DNA of 64,000 nt from CALUOB01 sp944322305 (GTDB taxonomy: Bacteria; Actinomycetota; Coriobacteriia; Coriobacteriales; Coriobacteriaceae): positions 2,294,001 through 2,358,000 of the forward strand of contig OZ007031.1 in the NCBI GenBank assembly GCA_963931605.1, in the 5' to 3' direction. Below, one piece after another: positions 9,189 through 18,230 of the stretch. Position numbers and translations under genes: made by a program. The notes beneath the pieces are model-generated. The model saw only the letters and a list, made by a program, of their open reading frames with translations, searched no databases and was not told where the DNA came from. Each line of letters begins with the position of its first letter. Position 1 is the stretch's first letter.

Positions 9189-9851
9189 TTAGCTGAGCAG
9201 GCTCAAGAGCCTGCCGATGGTGCCTGTGGCCATGAGGATGCCCACGGCAACCAGCAGCAGGCCGCTGACGGTGTTGACGAGCGCGTAATGCCGCTTGATG
9301 GCGTCAAACGACGCCTTGAGGGAGTCGATGAGCACGGCGCTCACCACAAACGGAACGCCGAGCCCCGCCGAGTACGCCAAGAGCATGAGCACGCCCTGCA
9401 GCGCATGCTCCTGCTGGGAGGCCAGCATGAGCGCTGATCCCAGAAACGCCCCCACGCAGGGCGTCCAGCCAACGGAGAAGGTTGCGCCGAAGACCATGGC
9501 CGAGAAGAACCCGGCGCCGCTTGCCTTGGCTGTGCGCGCACCGCCGCGGAAGAGGTTGCCCTTGATCACGCCGAGGTAGTTGAGTCCGAACAACACCACG
9601 ACTGCGCCCGTGACCACGTTGACGGCGGTTTGATGCTGCGTAAGAAAGCTGCCCACCGTGCCGGCGAGCGCGCCCATGGCCACGAACACCAGCGTGAAGC
9701 CGGCTACGAACCCGAGCGCGCCGATAAGCGAGCTCCGCGTCGTGCGCTCTCCGCCGCCCGAGACGTACGAGACGTATATGGGCAGCATGGGCAGCAGGCA
9801 GGGCGAGATGAAGGTGACGATCCCTTCGAGAAAGGAAACGAGGTAGGGCAT
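9189..9851 (-). CDS. ccdA: CcdA/DsbD-type transmembrane thiol-disulfide transporter
   Basis: A 220-residue, six-helix membrane protein that passes electrons from cytoplasmic thioredoxin to the outside. Both redox Cys motifs are present: FISPCLLPMLPIY near residue 15 and TFSVGWTPCVGAFLG near residue 127. The start ATG 9851 is preceded by AGGAGG; the long upstream extension of the frame is spurious. It forms an operon with the TlpA-like gene. With no cytochrome c genes nearby, general disulfide reduction is more likely than heme ligation. Confidence 0.93.
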   Translation of the reverse strand: MPYLVSFLEGIVTFISPCLLPMLPIYVSYVSGGGERTTRSSLIGALGFVAGFTLVFVAMGALAGTVGSFLTQHQTAVNVVTGAVVVLFGLNYLGVIKGNLFRGGARTAKASGAGFFSAMVFGATFSVGWTPCVGAFLGSALMLASQQEHALQGVLMLLAYSAGLGVPFVVSAVLIDSLKASFDAIKRHYALVNTVSGLLLVAVGILMATGTIGRLLSLLS

Positions 9852-10083
9852 GGCGGGCCTCCTGTCGCGCGGCGGGCCGCGTCCTTGCGACGTTGGGGCA
9901 AGGCGCGCCCGGCTGCGGCCGGGGTGAAGCGGAGATCCATTGTACCAAGCGGCGCGCGCCAGCGCCCGTGCGAGCAGCCTCGCGGCGGGTGGGAAAACGC
10001 TGCGCCGCCGACGTGCGCTGCGCGCATGCGCGCCGGGGCCTATACTGTTGCGGCTGTGAGCGTGATCAAGGCAAGGAGGGCCG

Positions 10084-11280
10084 ATGGGCGCAATGGTTCG
10101 GCGGCGGTTGGATGTGCGCGAGGTGGTGCGCAAGGACCCCGTGCTGGTTGTGGCGTTGGTGCTGGCGGCGCTGTCGTGCGCGGCGGTGCCGCCCGACGCG
10201 GAGTACCTGACGTACGTGGACCTGCGCACGCTCGGCATGCTGTTCAGCCTTATGGCCGTCATGGCGGGGCTTTCGCGGCTGGGCGTGTTCAGCGCGGCCT
10301 GCCGGCGCCTGCTCGCCGTTGCCCGCGGCCCGCGGCGGCTTTGCCTGGCGCTCGTGCTGCTGGCGTTTTTCTCGAGCATGCTCATCACCAACGACGTGGC
10401 GCTGGTGACGTTCGTACCGCTGGCGCTTCTCGCCCTGGGCGCCGTCGGCTCCGAGCGGCTTACCTGCTTCACCGTGGTGATGATGACGATCGCGGCCAAC
10501 CTGGGGAGCATGTTCACGCCGGTGGGCAACCCCCAGAACCTGTACCTGTACGCCGCCTCGCACCTGTCGCTGCCGGGCTTCCTCGCGCTCATGCTGCCCT
10601 ACACGCTGGGGGCGCTGGCGCTGCTCGTCGCGGCGGTGCTTGTCTGCGGGCGCCGCGCTGCGGCGGCGGGGTCGGCGGGCGAGAAGGACCTTGCCGTCTC
10701 CGCCTCCGCCTCGGCAGGCGCCGGCGCCCGCGTCGCTGTAGCCCCGCAGGCTGCACGCGTTCCCGTTGCGCGCACCCTGCCGTGGCTTGCGGTGTTTGCC
10801 TGCGCGCTGCTTTCCGTTGCGCGCGTCGTGCCGTTCGAGGTCACGGTGGTCGCCGCGGTGGCGGTCGGCCTCGCGGCGGACCGCGGGGCGCTCGCGCACG
10901 TTGACTACGCGCTGCTTGTGACCTTCGTGGCGTTTTTCGTCTTCGTGGGCAACATGGGGCGCGTCCCTGCGGTGGACGCGTTTATCGCGCAGATGGTGAG
11001 CGGCCACGAGCTCGCCGTTGCCGTAGGCGCCAGCCAGGTGCTCTCCAACGTGCCGGCGGCCATTTTGCTCTCGGGCTTCACCAACGCGTGGCCCGCCCTT
11101 ATCGTGGGCACCAACTTGGGCGGCCTCGGCACGCTCATCGCCTCGATGGCGAGCCTCATCTCCTACAAGCAGGTGGCCCTGGTTCTGCCGCGCGCCAAGG
11201 GGCGCTACCTCGCGCTGTTCACGGCGTGGAACGTGGCGTTTCTGGCGGCGCTTCTCGCCCTGCACCTGGTGGTGGGGTAG
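10084..11280 (+). CDS. SLC13/ArsB-like (IT superfamily) permease
   Basis: A 398-residue integral membrane protein with about 11 helices. The segments SSMLITNDVALVTFVPLAL and MTIAANLGSMFTPVGNPQNL match the ion transporter superfamily that includes CitMHS, ArsB and SLC13; the N-D-V/A-L and P-V-G-N-P-Q-N motifs are the two hairpin-loop signatures. A weakly conserved Ala/Gly-rich cytoplasmic loop lies around residues 190-235. Start ATG 10084 follows AGGAGGG. Likely an anion or organic-acid transporter; no neighbour reveals the substrate. It is divergent from ccdA and a TATACT lies about 45 bp upstream. Confidence 0.85.
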   Translation: MGAMVRRRLDVREVVRKDPVLVVALVLAALSCAAVPPDAEYLTYVDLRTLGMLFSLMAVMAGLSRLGVFSAACRRLLAVARGPRRLCLALVLLAFFSSMLITNDVALVTFVPLALLALGAVGSERLTCFTVVMMTIAANLGSMFTPVGNPQNLYLYAASHLSLPGFLALMLPYTLGALALLVAAVLVCGRRAAAAGSAGEKDLAVSASASAGAGARVAVAPQAARVPVARTLPWLAVFACALLSVARVVPFEVTVVAAVAVGLAADRGALAHVDYALLVTFVAFFVFVGNMGRVPAVDAFIAQMVSGHELAVAVGASQVLSNVPAAILLSGFTNAWPALIVGTNLGGLGTLIASMASLISYKQVALVLPRAKGRYLALFTAWNVAFLAALLALHLVVG

Positions 11281-11367
11281 AGCCGCGGCAGCTAGCTGGG
11301 CTTTTGCGTTGGACGGTGTGTGCGGGTATCCTTAGGCGTTCGTGTTACCGACCTGGGGAGCCTGCTT

Positions 11368-13530
11368 ATGGACATCATCGCAACCCTTGCATCCGAGCTC
11401 GGCCTCAAGCCCGCCGCGGTTGAGGCCGCCGTTAAGCTCATCGACGAGGGCAACACCATCCCCTTCATTGCCCGCTACCGCAAAGAGGCTACCGGCGGCA
11501 TGGACGACGTGGCCCTGCGCGCGCTGGACGAGCGGCTCGGGTACCTGCGCAACCTCGAGCAGCGCAAGGAAGACGTCATCACCCTCATCAACGCGGCCGG
11601 CAAGCTTACGCCCGAGCTTGAGGCCGAGATCCGCGCTGCCACGCAGCTGCAGCGCGTGGAAGACCTCTACAAGCCCTACCGCAAGAAGCGCATGACGCGC
11701 GCGGGGAAGGCGCGCGCGGCCGGGCTCGAGCCGCTCGCCAACATGATCATCATGCAGGTGACGCCCAAGGGCGCCGCTACGCCGCTCGACGCCGCGGCGG
11801 CCTACGTTACGCCCGAGGCGGCCGAGGCCGGCTTCGACACGCCCGAGAAGGCGCTTGCCGGTGCGGCGGACATCGTGGCCGAGGTAGTGGCCGAGGACGC
11901 CGAGAACGTGGCCGACCTGCGCGCGTTCACCGAGAACACCGGCGAGGTCGTCTCGGTGGCGGTGGAGGAGGGCGAGAAGACCCCCTACGAGCCGTACTAC
12001 GACTTTGCCGAGCCGCTGCGCAAGATCCCGAACCACCGCGTGCTGGCCATAGACCGCGGTGAGCGCGAGGGCAAGCTCCGCGTGCATGTGCGCGTGGACG
12101 CGCAGGCCGCCGTGGCGCGCCTGGGCAGCCGCTGGCCACGCCGCCAGGGGCCCTTCGCGCCGGTGCTGGACGCCGCGGTTGCCGACGGCTACAAGCGCCT
12201 GATGGCGCCCTCGCTTGAGCGCGAGGCCCGCGCCAAGCTTACCGTGCGCGCCCAGACCGACGCCATCCGCGTGTTTGCCAAGAACTTGGAGAGCCTGCTG
12301 TCCGCTCGCCCCGTGCGCGGTGCGCGCGTGATAGCGCTGGACCCGGGTTACCGGACCGGTTGCAAGGTCGCGGTGTTGGACGAGACGGGCAAGCTCTTGG
12401 ATCACGGCGTGGTGTACCCCACCAAGCCGCGCCACGACGTTGCGGGCACTAAGCGTCGGCTCAAGCAGCTGGCCGAGAAGTACCGCATCAACACCATCGT
12501 GATCGGCAACGGCACCGCCAGCCGTGAGACCGAGGAGGTCGTGGCGGAGTTTATCGCCCAGGAGGCTCCTGATCTGCGCTATACCATCGTGAACGAAGCA
12601 GGGGCGTCGGTGTACTCGGCTTCCGAGTTGGCCAGCCAGGAGTACCCGGACCTGGACGTGACCACGCGCGGCGCCATGAGCCTGGGCCGCCGTCTGCAGG
12701 ACCCGCTCGCCGAGCTCGTTAAGATCCCGCCGCAGTCCATTGGCGTGGGCCAGTACCAGCACGACCTTGACCAGGCGGAGCTGGCGCGCACGCTGGGCTA
12801 CGTGGTGGAGGACGTGGTGAACCGCGTGGGCGTTGACGTGAACACCGCGAGCGCGAGCCTGCTGGGCTACGTTTCGGGCATCACGCCGGCCGTAGCGAAG
12901 AACATCGTGGCCTACCGCGAGGAGAACGGCGCGTTCACCAATCGCAGCGAGCTCAAGAAGGTGCCAAAGCTGGGGCCGAAGGCGTTTCTCAACGCGGCGG
13001 GCTTCCTGCGCATCACGGGTGGCAGCAACCCGCTTGACGCCACGAGCGTGCACCCGGAGAGCTACCCGGTGGCGCGTGAGGTGCTCAAGCGCGCAGGCGT
13101 GACGGCCAAGGACTTGGAGCGCGGCGGCATTCCCGACATCAACAAGCGCGTGGGCAGCGTGTCGGCGCTGGCCGGCGAGCTCGACTGCGGCCTGCTGACG
13201 CTTCTCGACATCATCTCCGAGCTGGAGAAGCCGGGACGCGATCCGCGCGACGACGCCCCCGAGGTGGTGTTCAGCCGCGCCGCGCTCTCCATCGACGACC
13301 TCGAGGCGGGCATGGAGCTCACCGGTACGGTGCGCAACGTGGTCGACTTCGGTGCGTTCGTGGATGTGGGCGTGCACCAGGACGGGCTGGTTCACATCTC
13401 AAAGCTGTCCCGCCGCTTCGTAAAGCATCCCAGCGACGTGGTGGCCGTGGGCGACACGGTGAAGGTGTGGGTAGAGAAGGTCGACCGCGACCGCGGCAAG
13501 ATCTCGCTCACCATGGTGCCGGGCAAGTAA
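11368..13530 (+). CDS. tex: Tex-family RNA-binding transcription accessory protein
   Basis: A 720-residue protein of the highly conserved Tex family. Domains in order: N-terminal helical region with PFIARYRKEATGGMDD, a YqgF/RNase H-like fold (RVIALDPGYRTGCKVAVLD near residue 325), a helix-hairpin-helix pair (ASLLGYVSGITPAVAKNIV and LKKVPKLGPKAFLNAAGFL), and a C-terminal S1 domain (GTVRNVVDFGAFVDVGVH...LVHISKLS). The start ATG 11368 follows GGGGAG. Tex binds nucleic acid and affects transcription and stress tolerance; the exact role is unresolved in most species. Confidence 0.96.
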   Translation: MDIIATLASELGLKPAAVEAAVKLIDEGNTIPFIARYRKEATGGMDDVALRALDERLGYLRNLEQRKEDVITLINAAGKLTPELEAEIRAATQLQRVEDLYKPYRKKRMTRAGKARAAGLEPLANMIIMQVTPKGAATPLDAAAAYVTPEAAEAGFDTPEKALAGAADIVAEVVAEDAENVADLRAFTENTGEVVSVAVEEGEKTPYEPYYDFAEPLRKIPNHRVLAIDRGEREGKLRVHVRVDAQAAVARLGSRWPRRQGPFAPVLDAAVADGYKRLMAPSLEREARAKLTVRAQTDAIRVFAKNLESLLSARPVRGARVIALDPGYRTGCKVAVLDETGKLLDHGVVYPTKPRHDVAGTKRRLKQLAEKYRINTIVIGNGTASRETEEVVAEFIAQEAPDLRYTIVNEAGASVYSASELASQEYPDLDVTTRGAMSLGRRLQDPLAELVKIPPQSIGVGQYQHDLDQAELARTLGYVVEDVVNRVGVDVNTASASLLGYVSGITPAVAKNIVAYREENGAFTNRSELKKVPKLGPKAFLNAAGFLRITGGSNPLDATSVHPESYPVAREVLKRAGVTAKDLERGGIPDINKRVGSVSALAGELDCGLLTLLDIISELEKPGRDPRDDAPEVVFSRAALSIDDLEAGMELTGTVRNVVDFGAFVDVGVHQDGLVHISKLSRRFVKHPSDVVAVGDTVKVWVEKVDRDRGKISLTMVPGK

Positions 13531-13542
13531 CGGGCGAGAAGA

Positions 13543-13577
13543 GCGGCCGCCGCCTTTGGACGGCGGCCGCCCGTTTT
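13543..13577 (+). terminator. Intrinsic terminator after tex
   Basis: A perfect 10-bp GC stem (13543-13552 with 13561-13570), 8-base loop, then CCGTTTTG. It lies 12 bp after the tex stop. Confidence 0.8.
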
Positions 13578-13697
13578 GTTGGCTCGTTCGAGGTGCCGGA
13601 TAACCTCATTGCCTACATCGATGCGTACTACGGATCCGAAAGCCAGATCATTGACCACAAAGCCTGGCATACCGGCAACTGCGAGAAAGGGCGGGGT

Positions 13698-14168
13698 ATG
13701 CTCGAAATCAGCCCTATGAGGCCAGGCGAACTGCATGATGCGGCGTTGCTGTTTATAGATACCGTGCGCACCGTCAACTGCGCCGACTACACGTCCGATC
13801 AGCTGGGCGCTTGGGCGCCGGCCGATGAGGAGGGCGTTCGGCGCATAGTCGATAAGCTCGCCGCATCGTATGTTCTTGCGGCGCGGGATGGGGGCGCTCT
13901 CGTGGGCTTTGGCAGTCTCTGCGCGGATGACGAGCTGGATATGCTGTACGTGGCGGCGGGCTATACCCGCCGGGGCATTGGCCGCATGTTGGTGTGCGCG
14001 CTAGAGGAAGAGGCCCTGCGGCGCGGAGCCTACGAGCTTAAAACCTACGCCTCAATAACGGCGTGCCCCTTCTTCGAGCGCCTGGGATATCACGTAGCCA
14101 GCGAGAATACCGTCTACCGCCGTGGGGTCGCATTGCGGAATTACCTGATGCGAAAGCGCCTCGGCTAG
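13698..14168 (+). CDS. GNAT family N-acetyltransferase
   Basis: A 156-residue acetyl-CoA-dependent acetyltransferase. The start ATG 13698 follows AAAGGGCGGG. The fold signature is present: LDMLYVAAGYTRRGIGRMLV (beta 4 and the Arg/Gln-x-x-Gly-x-Gly acetyl-CoA loop, here RRGIGR) and TACPFFERLGYHV near the end. It resembles the YafP-like group that acts on small molecules. Its GC content is lower than tex and the following ATPase is also atypical, so this may be the edge of an acquired patch. Confidence 0.85.
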   Translation: MLEISPMRPGELHDAALLFIDTVRTVNCADYTSDQLGAWAPADEEGVRRIVDKLAASYVLAARDGGALVGFGSLCADDELDMLYVAAGYTRRGIGRMLVCALEEEALRRGAYELKTYASITACPFFERLGYHVASENTVYRRGVALRNYLMRKRLG

Positions 14169-14256
14169 TTTTTCGAGGCCGCTCCACGACCCAAGGCTTT
14201 TCAGCAAGGCACGCACGGGCTTTGGCAAAACGCACGACCCTTTCGCGGTGCGAGCG

Positions 14257-15528
14257 CTATACCGCCCACGCCGGGAAGGCCCACGCTCGCTCGCTCACGG
14301 GGAAGGTGTCCTGCGCCATGCACACAATGGTGCCCGTGCCAATTTTGCGCTTGAACGCGGAGAGTTCGGGCGCAACATCCTGCGCAGCAACCGGATCGAG
14401 TACGTTGAGGTTGCGGGCGTCTTTCTTAGAAGGCGAAGCGGTCTTCTTAACCTCAATGGGAAACAGCGTTCCATCGCGTTCCATCAGCAGGTCTATCTCT
14501 TTCTTGTCGTTGTTGCGGAAGAAGAAGAGCGGCGCCCGCTGCCCCACGTTAAGGAAGCTCTTATAGATCTCCCCAAACACGTACGTTTCAAAAATTTGTC
14601 CGCTCATGGCGCCCGCTTCAAGTGCTTGCGGGCTGGTCCACCCGGTAAGGTACGCGGCAAGACCGGTGTCCAGGAAGTGCATAATCGGCTGCTTCGACAG
14701 CCGCTTAAGCAGGTTGTTGGCGTAAGGCTCGACGATCTTGACGATGTAGGAACTCACCAGTAGCGAGAGCCACGTTTTGGCTGTTTTCTCGTCAATGTCT
14801 GCAATGCGCGCAAGCTCTGCGTAAACCACCGGCTTAGAGGTGAGCGCCGCGCACGCCGTCATAAAACGGCGAAACTTCAGCTCGTCGCCGATCTGCGAAA
14901 GATCGCGAATATCCCGCATGATGTAGGTGTCCAGATAGGCTTCGTATGCTGCTGCGCGCAGGTCGTCCGGCAAAGGGCGAATGCCCGGCAGCGAGCCGGC
15001 GCAGATGCGTTCGTACGCCTCAACGACGTCATATTGCTTTGCGGTGCTAACGCGGCGAACAAAATACTCTCCGTTGGGCGAGAAGGGCTCCGAGACGGTT
15101 CCTGCAATCTCGGAGTTTGAGAGCCCCAGCATTTCGATAACGCCGACGCGTCCTGCCAGCGATTCCGAGACCTCCTTCATGAGGTGAAAGGGCTGCGAGC
15201 CGGTAAGCCATACCGCGCCAGTTTGATCGGAGGCGTCTACGATTTCCTTGATGTAGGGGAGAAGCTCCGGCGCCTTTTGTATCTCGTCGATAAGAACGGG
15301 CGGGCGGTAGCGCTGAAGAAAGAGTGCGGGATCTTCTTTTGCTGTCTGCAAGATGGCGGTGTTGTCGAGCGTGACATAGGAACGCTGCCTGCCGGCTTGG
15401 GCGTCTTTTTCCATGAGATGTTTGAGCATGGTAGTTTTGCCGACCTGACGTGGGCCGGTTAGCACAACTACTTTGAAGTACTCGGAATACCTGCGAACTA
15501 GCGGTTCTAGCGCGCGTGTGATATACAT
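14257..15528 (-). CDS. ATP-binding protein with DUF4143 (AAA_14 type)
   Basis: A 423-residue P-loop ATPase. Walker A is GPRQVGKTT (about residues 25-33), Walker B RPPVLIDEIQKAPEL, sensor motif AVWLTGSQPF. The C-terminal half is the DUF4143 nuclease-like region with FFFRNNDKKEIDLLMERDG and PIEVKKTA, recalling the D-x(n)-E-x-K core of restriction-like nucleases. The start is taken as ATG 15528; a TTG at 15549 would lie inside a perfect palindrome. These ATPases are abundant, mobile and functionally obscure. Base composition is more A/T rich than its neighbours, which with the adjacent IS element suggests horizontal gain. Confidence 0.88.
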   Translation of the reverse strand: MYITRALEPLVRRYSEYFKVVVLTGPRQVGKTTMLKHLMEKDAQAGRQRSYVTLDNTAILQTAKEDPALFLQRYRPPVLIDEIQKAPELLPYIKEIVDASDQTGAVWLTGSQPFHLMKEVSESLAGRVGVIEMLGLSNSEIAGTVSEPFSPNGEYFVRRVSTAKQYDVVEAYERICAGSLPGIRPLPDDLRAAAYEAYLDTYIMRDIRDLSQIGDELKFRRFMTACAALTSKPVVYAELARIADIDEKTAKTWLSLLVSSYIVKIVEPYANNLLKRLSKQPIMHFLDTGLAAYLTGWTSPQALEAGAMSGQIFETYVFGEIYKSFLNVGQRAPLFFFRNNDKKEIDLLMERDGTLFPIEVKKTASPSKKDARNLNVLDPVAAQDVAPELSAFKRKIGTGTIVCMAQDTFPVSERAWAFPAWAV

Positions 15529-15538
15529 AACAGCCCCG

Positions 15539-15580
15539 AATCTTCTCAAATCCGGAATCGATTCCGGATTTGAGAAGATT
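15539..15580. promoter_or_regulatory. 42-bp perfect palindrome upstream of the DUF4143 ATPase
   Basis: Two 21-bp arms with no loop, centred between 15559 and 15560; the core reads TCCGGAATCGATTCCGGA. It ends 11 bp upstream of the ATPase start codon. Such symmetry is stronger than most operators and would also form a hairpin in the 5' leader. Confidence 0.8.
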
Positions 15581-15586
15581 ATAGCA
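15578..15586 (-). promoter_or_regulatory. Extended -10 promoter of the DUF4143 ATPase
   Basis: Minus-strand TGCTATAAT, an extended -10 element. The last three bases overlap the edge of the 42-bp palindrome, so transcription would begin inside the palindrome and a bound protein would block it. No good -35 is present, as expected for an extended -10. Confidence 0.65.
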
Positions 15587-15743
15587 AGGTTGACAGTACT
15601 GGCGTGCCGCTATTTCGTCAAGGTCGGTCACGTAGTTCTTGGATGCTGCGATGCTGTTGTGACCATTGGTCGCTTCTCGTTCGGGATGCCCGCCATCGCG
15701 TGCCATTGCCTCATCGCCTTGCCCTTGTCGGACGTTGCGCTAG

Positions 15744-15772
15744 ATGTTCAGTGCCAACACGTTGTTTACGCC
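15744..15772 (+). repeat. Left inverted repeat of the IS481-family element
   Basis: Matches the reverse complement of 16793-16821 at about 23 of 29 positions. Confidence 0.8.
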
Positions 15773-15844
15773 CCGAGGGTGACAAATAGGGAGGGCTCCC
15801 GCATGCTGTGAGTTGTCTAGGCTTGCAGCGAAGGGAGCTCTCCC

Positions 15845-16825
15845 ATGTCCCAACATCCTAACGCAAGGCTCACGCCCAGGGGGCGGGAGCTGCTCGCCTC
15901 CCGGGTCGCCGGGGGCGAGCGCGTGTCCGCCGTCGCCCGCCAGATGGGGGTGAGCCGCCAGACCGCCTCGAAATGGCTCTCCCGCGCCCGGTGCGGCGAG
16001 CCGCTGTCCGACCGGCCGAGCAGGCCGCGCAGGCTCGCCAGGTCCACCCCTCCCGAGGTCGAGGAGGCGGTCTGCGAGGCGCGCTCGTCCATGCTCCTCT
16101 CCCCGCTCGCGCTCGCCGCCGCGACGGGCGTGCCGGCGAGGACGTGCGCGCGGATCGTCGCGAGGAGAGGGCTGCCGAGGCTCGCCGACGTCGATCGCGT
16201 CACGGGCGAGGTCCGCCGCCGCGGGCCCGCCGCGCCCGTGCGCTGCGAGCGCGAGAGGCCCGGCGAGCCCCTCCACGTGGACGTGAAGAAGGTCGCCCGC
16301 ATCCCCGACGGGGGCGGCTGGCGCGCTCTCGGGCGGGGCAACGACCCCTCGAAGGGGCGCTCGGGGGCCGGGTCGTCGTGCCTGCACGTCGCGGTCGACG
16401 ACTTCTCCCGCGTCGCCTACGCGGAGCTCCTCCCGGACGAGCGCAGGGGCACCTGCTCCGCGTTCATGGCACGCTGCCTGGCGTTCTTCGCCGGCCTGGG
16501 CGTCCGCGCCGAGCGCGTGATGACCGACAACGGCCCCGGCTACCGCTCGGGCGAGTTCAACGCCCTGCTGGAGTCCGAGGGGATTCGCCACGTCTACACC
16601 AGGCCCTACGGCCCGTGGCAGAACGGCAAGGTCGAGCGCATGAACAGGACGCTCGCCCAGGAGTGGCAGTACGGGCGCGCGTGGGACGGCGAGGCCGGGA
16701 GGGCTTCCGCCCTCCCGGCCTACCTCGAGCACTACAATTGGAACCGTCCGCACAGCGCGTGCGGGGGCCTGCCGCCCATGTCGCGCATCGTCGGTGTAAA
16801 CAACCTATTGGCACACAACACCTAG
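15845..16825 (+). CDS. IS481-family transposase
   Basis: A 326-residue DDE transposase. N-terminal helix-turn-helix (VSAVARQMGVSRQTASKWLSR), then an RNase H-like core: first Asp in PLHVDVKKVARIP, second in RVMTDNGPGYRSGEF, Glu in NGKVERMNRTLAQEW, and the terminal YNWNRPHSACGGLPP typical of IS481/IS3 integrases. Start ATG 15845. The stop TAG (16823-16825) is not part of the element: it is supplied by the CTAG target sequence next to the right end. No programmed frameshift is needed, in line with the single-frame IS481 family. Confidence 0.95.
   Translation: MSQHPNARLTPRGRELLASRVAGGERVSAVARQMGVSRQTASKWLSRARCGEPLSDRPSRPRRLARSTPPEVEEAVCEARSSMLLSPLALAAATGVPARTCARIVARRGLPRLADVDRVTGEVRRRGPAAPVRCERERPGEPLHVDVKKVARIPDGGGWRALGRGNDPSKGRSGAGSSCLHVAVDDFSRVAYAELLPDERRGTCSAFMARCLAFFAGLGVRAERVMTDNGPGYRSGEFNALLESEGIRHVYTRPYGPWQNGKVERMNRTLAQEWQYGRAWDGEAGRASALPAYLEHYNWNRPHSACGGLPPMSRIVGVNNLLAHNT
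16793..16821 (-). repeat. Right inverted repeat of the IS481-family element
   Basis: Lies inside the 3' end of the transposase frame, which reads through it to the stop in the flanking CTAG. Confidence 0.8.
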
Positions 16826-17109
16826 CTCTCCATTCAGGCTGACATGTGCTATCAGCTGAACAATCGCATCATCTGCCACGTTCCCATGCGTTCCGCTCCC
16901 GTCCCGTTACCGCATCGGCGCCTGTGAACCTTGCGTAGCAATGCAAGGCGCATGCTCAAAACATCCAATATCCCAGCACATTGCTCACACATTCTTAAGT
17001 AAGTAGTTTTACCATGCCGGCATTCTTTCCCGCGCAACGGGCAGAAGAGAGCCATCTACTACTTCGGCCCCGTCAGTTTTGCTGCACGGGCAGGAAGGGG
17101 GCGGGCCCT

Positions 17110-18087
17110 ATGTGCACGGGTATCCGCTTTACCAACACGGCCGGTTCCATGTATTTCGGCCGCAACCTCGACTGGACCCAGGGATACGGTGAGCGCGTGG
17201 TGGTGACACCGCCTGCTGCGTGCGTACCAGCCGCCTTTGATCGTCCCCGCGACCTCGATCCCGCTCACGCGCATGCGGTTATCGGCATGGGCATTGTGGC
17301 GTTGGGAACGCCGCTGTACTTTGACTGCGGCAACGACGCCGGTTTGGCGGTGGCGGGCCTCAACTTCCCGCAAAGCGCCCATTACGCGCCCGATGCGTCG
17401 GGCGATAAGGACGCTGTCAACGTGGCCGCCTACGAGTTCCCCCTCTGGGTCGCCCGCAACTTCTCTACGTTGGCCGAGGTCCGTGCGGCGCTTGCGCATG
17501 TCACGGTGGTGGCCAAGGCAATCTCGCCCCAGCTTCCGGTGGCTAACCTGCACTGGCTCATAGGCGATAAGACCGGCAGCATCGTGGTGGAGTGCATGGC
17601 CGACGGCCTGCATGTTTGGGAGGACGATGCCGACGTGCTCACCAACGAGCCCGATTTTGGCTGGCAGCGCACCAACCTGCGCAACTACCTCACGCTCACG
17701 GACGACGAGCCCGCAGCCGCAACGTGGGGCGCGGCCAAGCTCGTCCCCTTTGGCTCGGGCATGGGGCTTCAGGGCATCCCCGGCGACTATTCCGGCCCGG
17801 CGCGTTTTGTGAAGGCGGCGTTTGTGAACAGCCGCTATCCCGCCAAGGACGCCGAGAGGGACAACGTCACGCGCCTGTTCCGCACGCTCGGCGCGGTGGC
17901 CGTGCCGGACGGCGTGGCGCGCATGGCGGACGGTTCTTTTGAGAAGACCCTTTATACCAGCTGCTTCTCGGCTGAGAGCCTCACGTACTACCATGCAACC
18001 TACGACGACCCGCAGATCCGGGCGTACCCGTTGGCATCGTGCGATCTGACGGCGACTGAGCCTGTTTTTGCCCCGGAGGCGGCATAG
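17110..18087 (+). CDS. bsh: Bile salt hydrolase (choloylglycine hydrolase, Ntn-type)
   Basis: A 325-residue enzyme that cleaves the amide bond of glycine- and taurine-conjugated bile acids. All active-site residues known from Clostridium perfringens BSH are found: Cys2 (nucleophile after Met removal, MCTGIRF), Arg18, Asp21, Asn85 (GLNFP), Asn179 (VLTNEP) and Arg232 (GPARF). The YTSCFSAESLTYY segment near the end also fits. Penicillin V acylase is the nearest alternative, but the overall match favours BSH. The start ATG 17110 has GGAAGGGGG upstream. It sits 144 bp before an MFS transporter on the same strand. The preceding 284 bp down from the IS element hold no gene I can support. Confidence 0.93.
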   Translation: MCTGIRFTNTAGSMYFGRNLDWTQGYGERVVVTPPAACVPAAFDRPRDLDPAHAHAVIGMGIVALGTPLYFDCGNDAGLAVAGLNFPQSAHYAPDASGDKDAVNVAAYEFPLWVARNFSTLAEVRAALAHVTVVAKAISPQLPVANLHWLIGDKTGSIVVECMADGLHVWEDDADVLTNEPDFGWQRTNLRNYLTLTDDEPAAATWGAAKLVPFGSGMGLQGIPGDYSGPARFVKAAFVNSRYPAKDAERDNVTRLFRTLGAVAVPDGVARMADGSFEKTLYTSCFSAESLTYYHATYDDPQIRAYPLASCDLTATEPVFAPEAA

Positions 18088-18230
18088 GGCCCTCCGCGCT
18101 CGTGCCATAACAAGCGAGAAGTGCCGCCGCGTACGCGCTGCTCCGGCGCGTTGCCCGCGCGGGCGGGGCGTCTCCGCGCCAGCGGCCGCGCTTCTCGTGC
18201 CTTTGCTCCGTCCATCTGAAAGGACGTATC

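Larger units (their letters stand above)
15744..16821 (+). mobile_element. IS481-family insertion sequence, complete
   Basis: A 1078-bp element with one transposase gene. Imperfect terminal inverted repeats of 29 bp (15744-15772 and 16793-16821, about 23 of 29 matching; shared core GTTGTTTAC) start with TGT just inside the ends. The four bases CTAG occur directly at both outer edges (15740-15743 and 16822-16825), consistent with target duplication at the NCTAGN site known for IS481 of Bordetella. No internal frameshift is seen, so it may be active. Confidence 0.9.

Noticed and set aside
11332..13395. 687-codon minus-strand frame opposite tex
   Set aside because: His/Arg/Val-rich translation typical of antisense frames in GC-rich DNA; tex itself is unmistakable.
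15581..15743. Disrupted gene at the IS481 insertion site
   Set aside because: Joining the flanks across one CTAG gives only short frames (for example MRQWHAMAGIPNEKRP) with early stops; no gene can be supported.
16852..17055. 67-codon minus-strand frame between the IS element and bsh
   Set aside because: No family resemblance and no clear ribosome site; the region is simply lower in GC.
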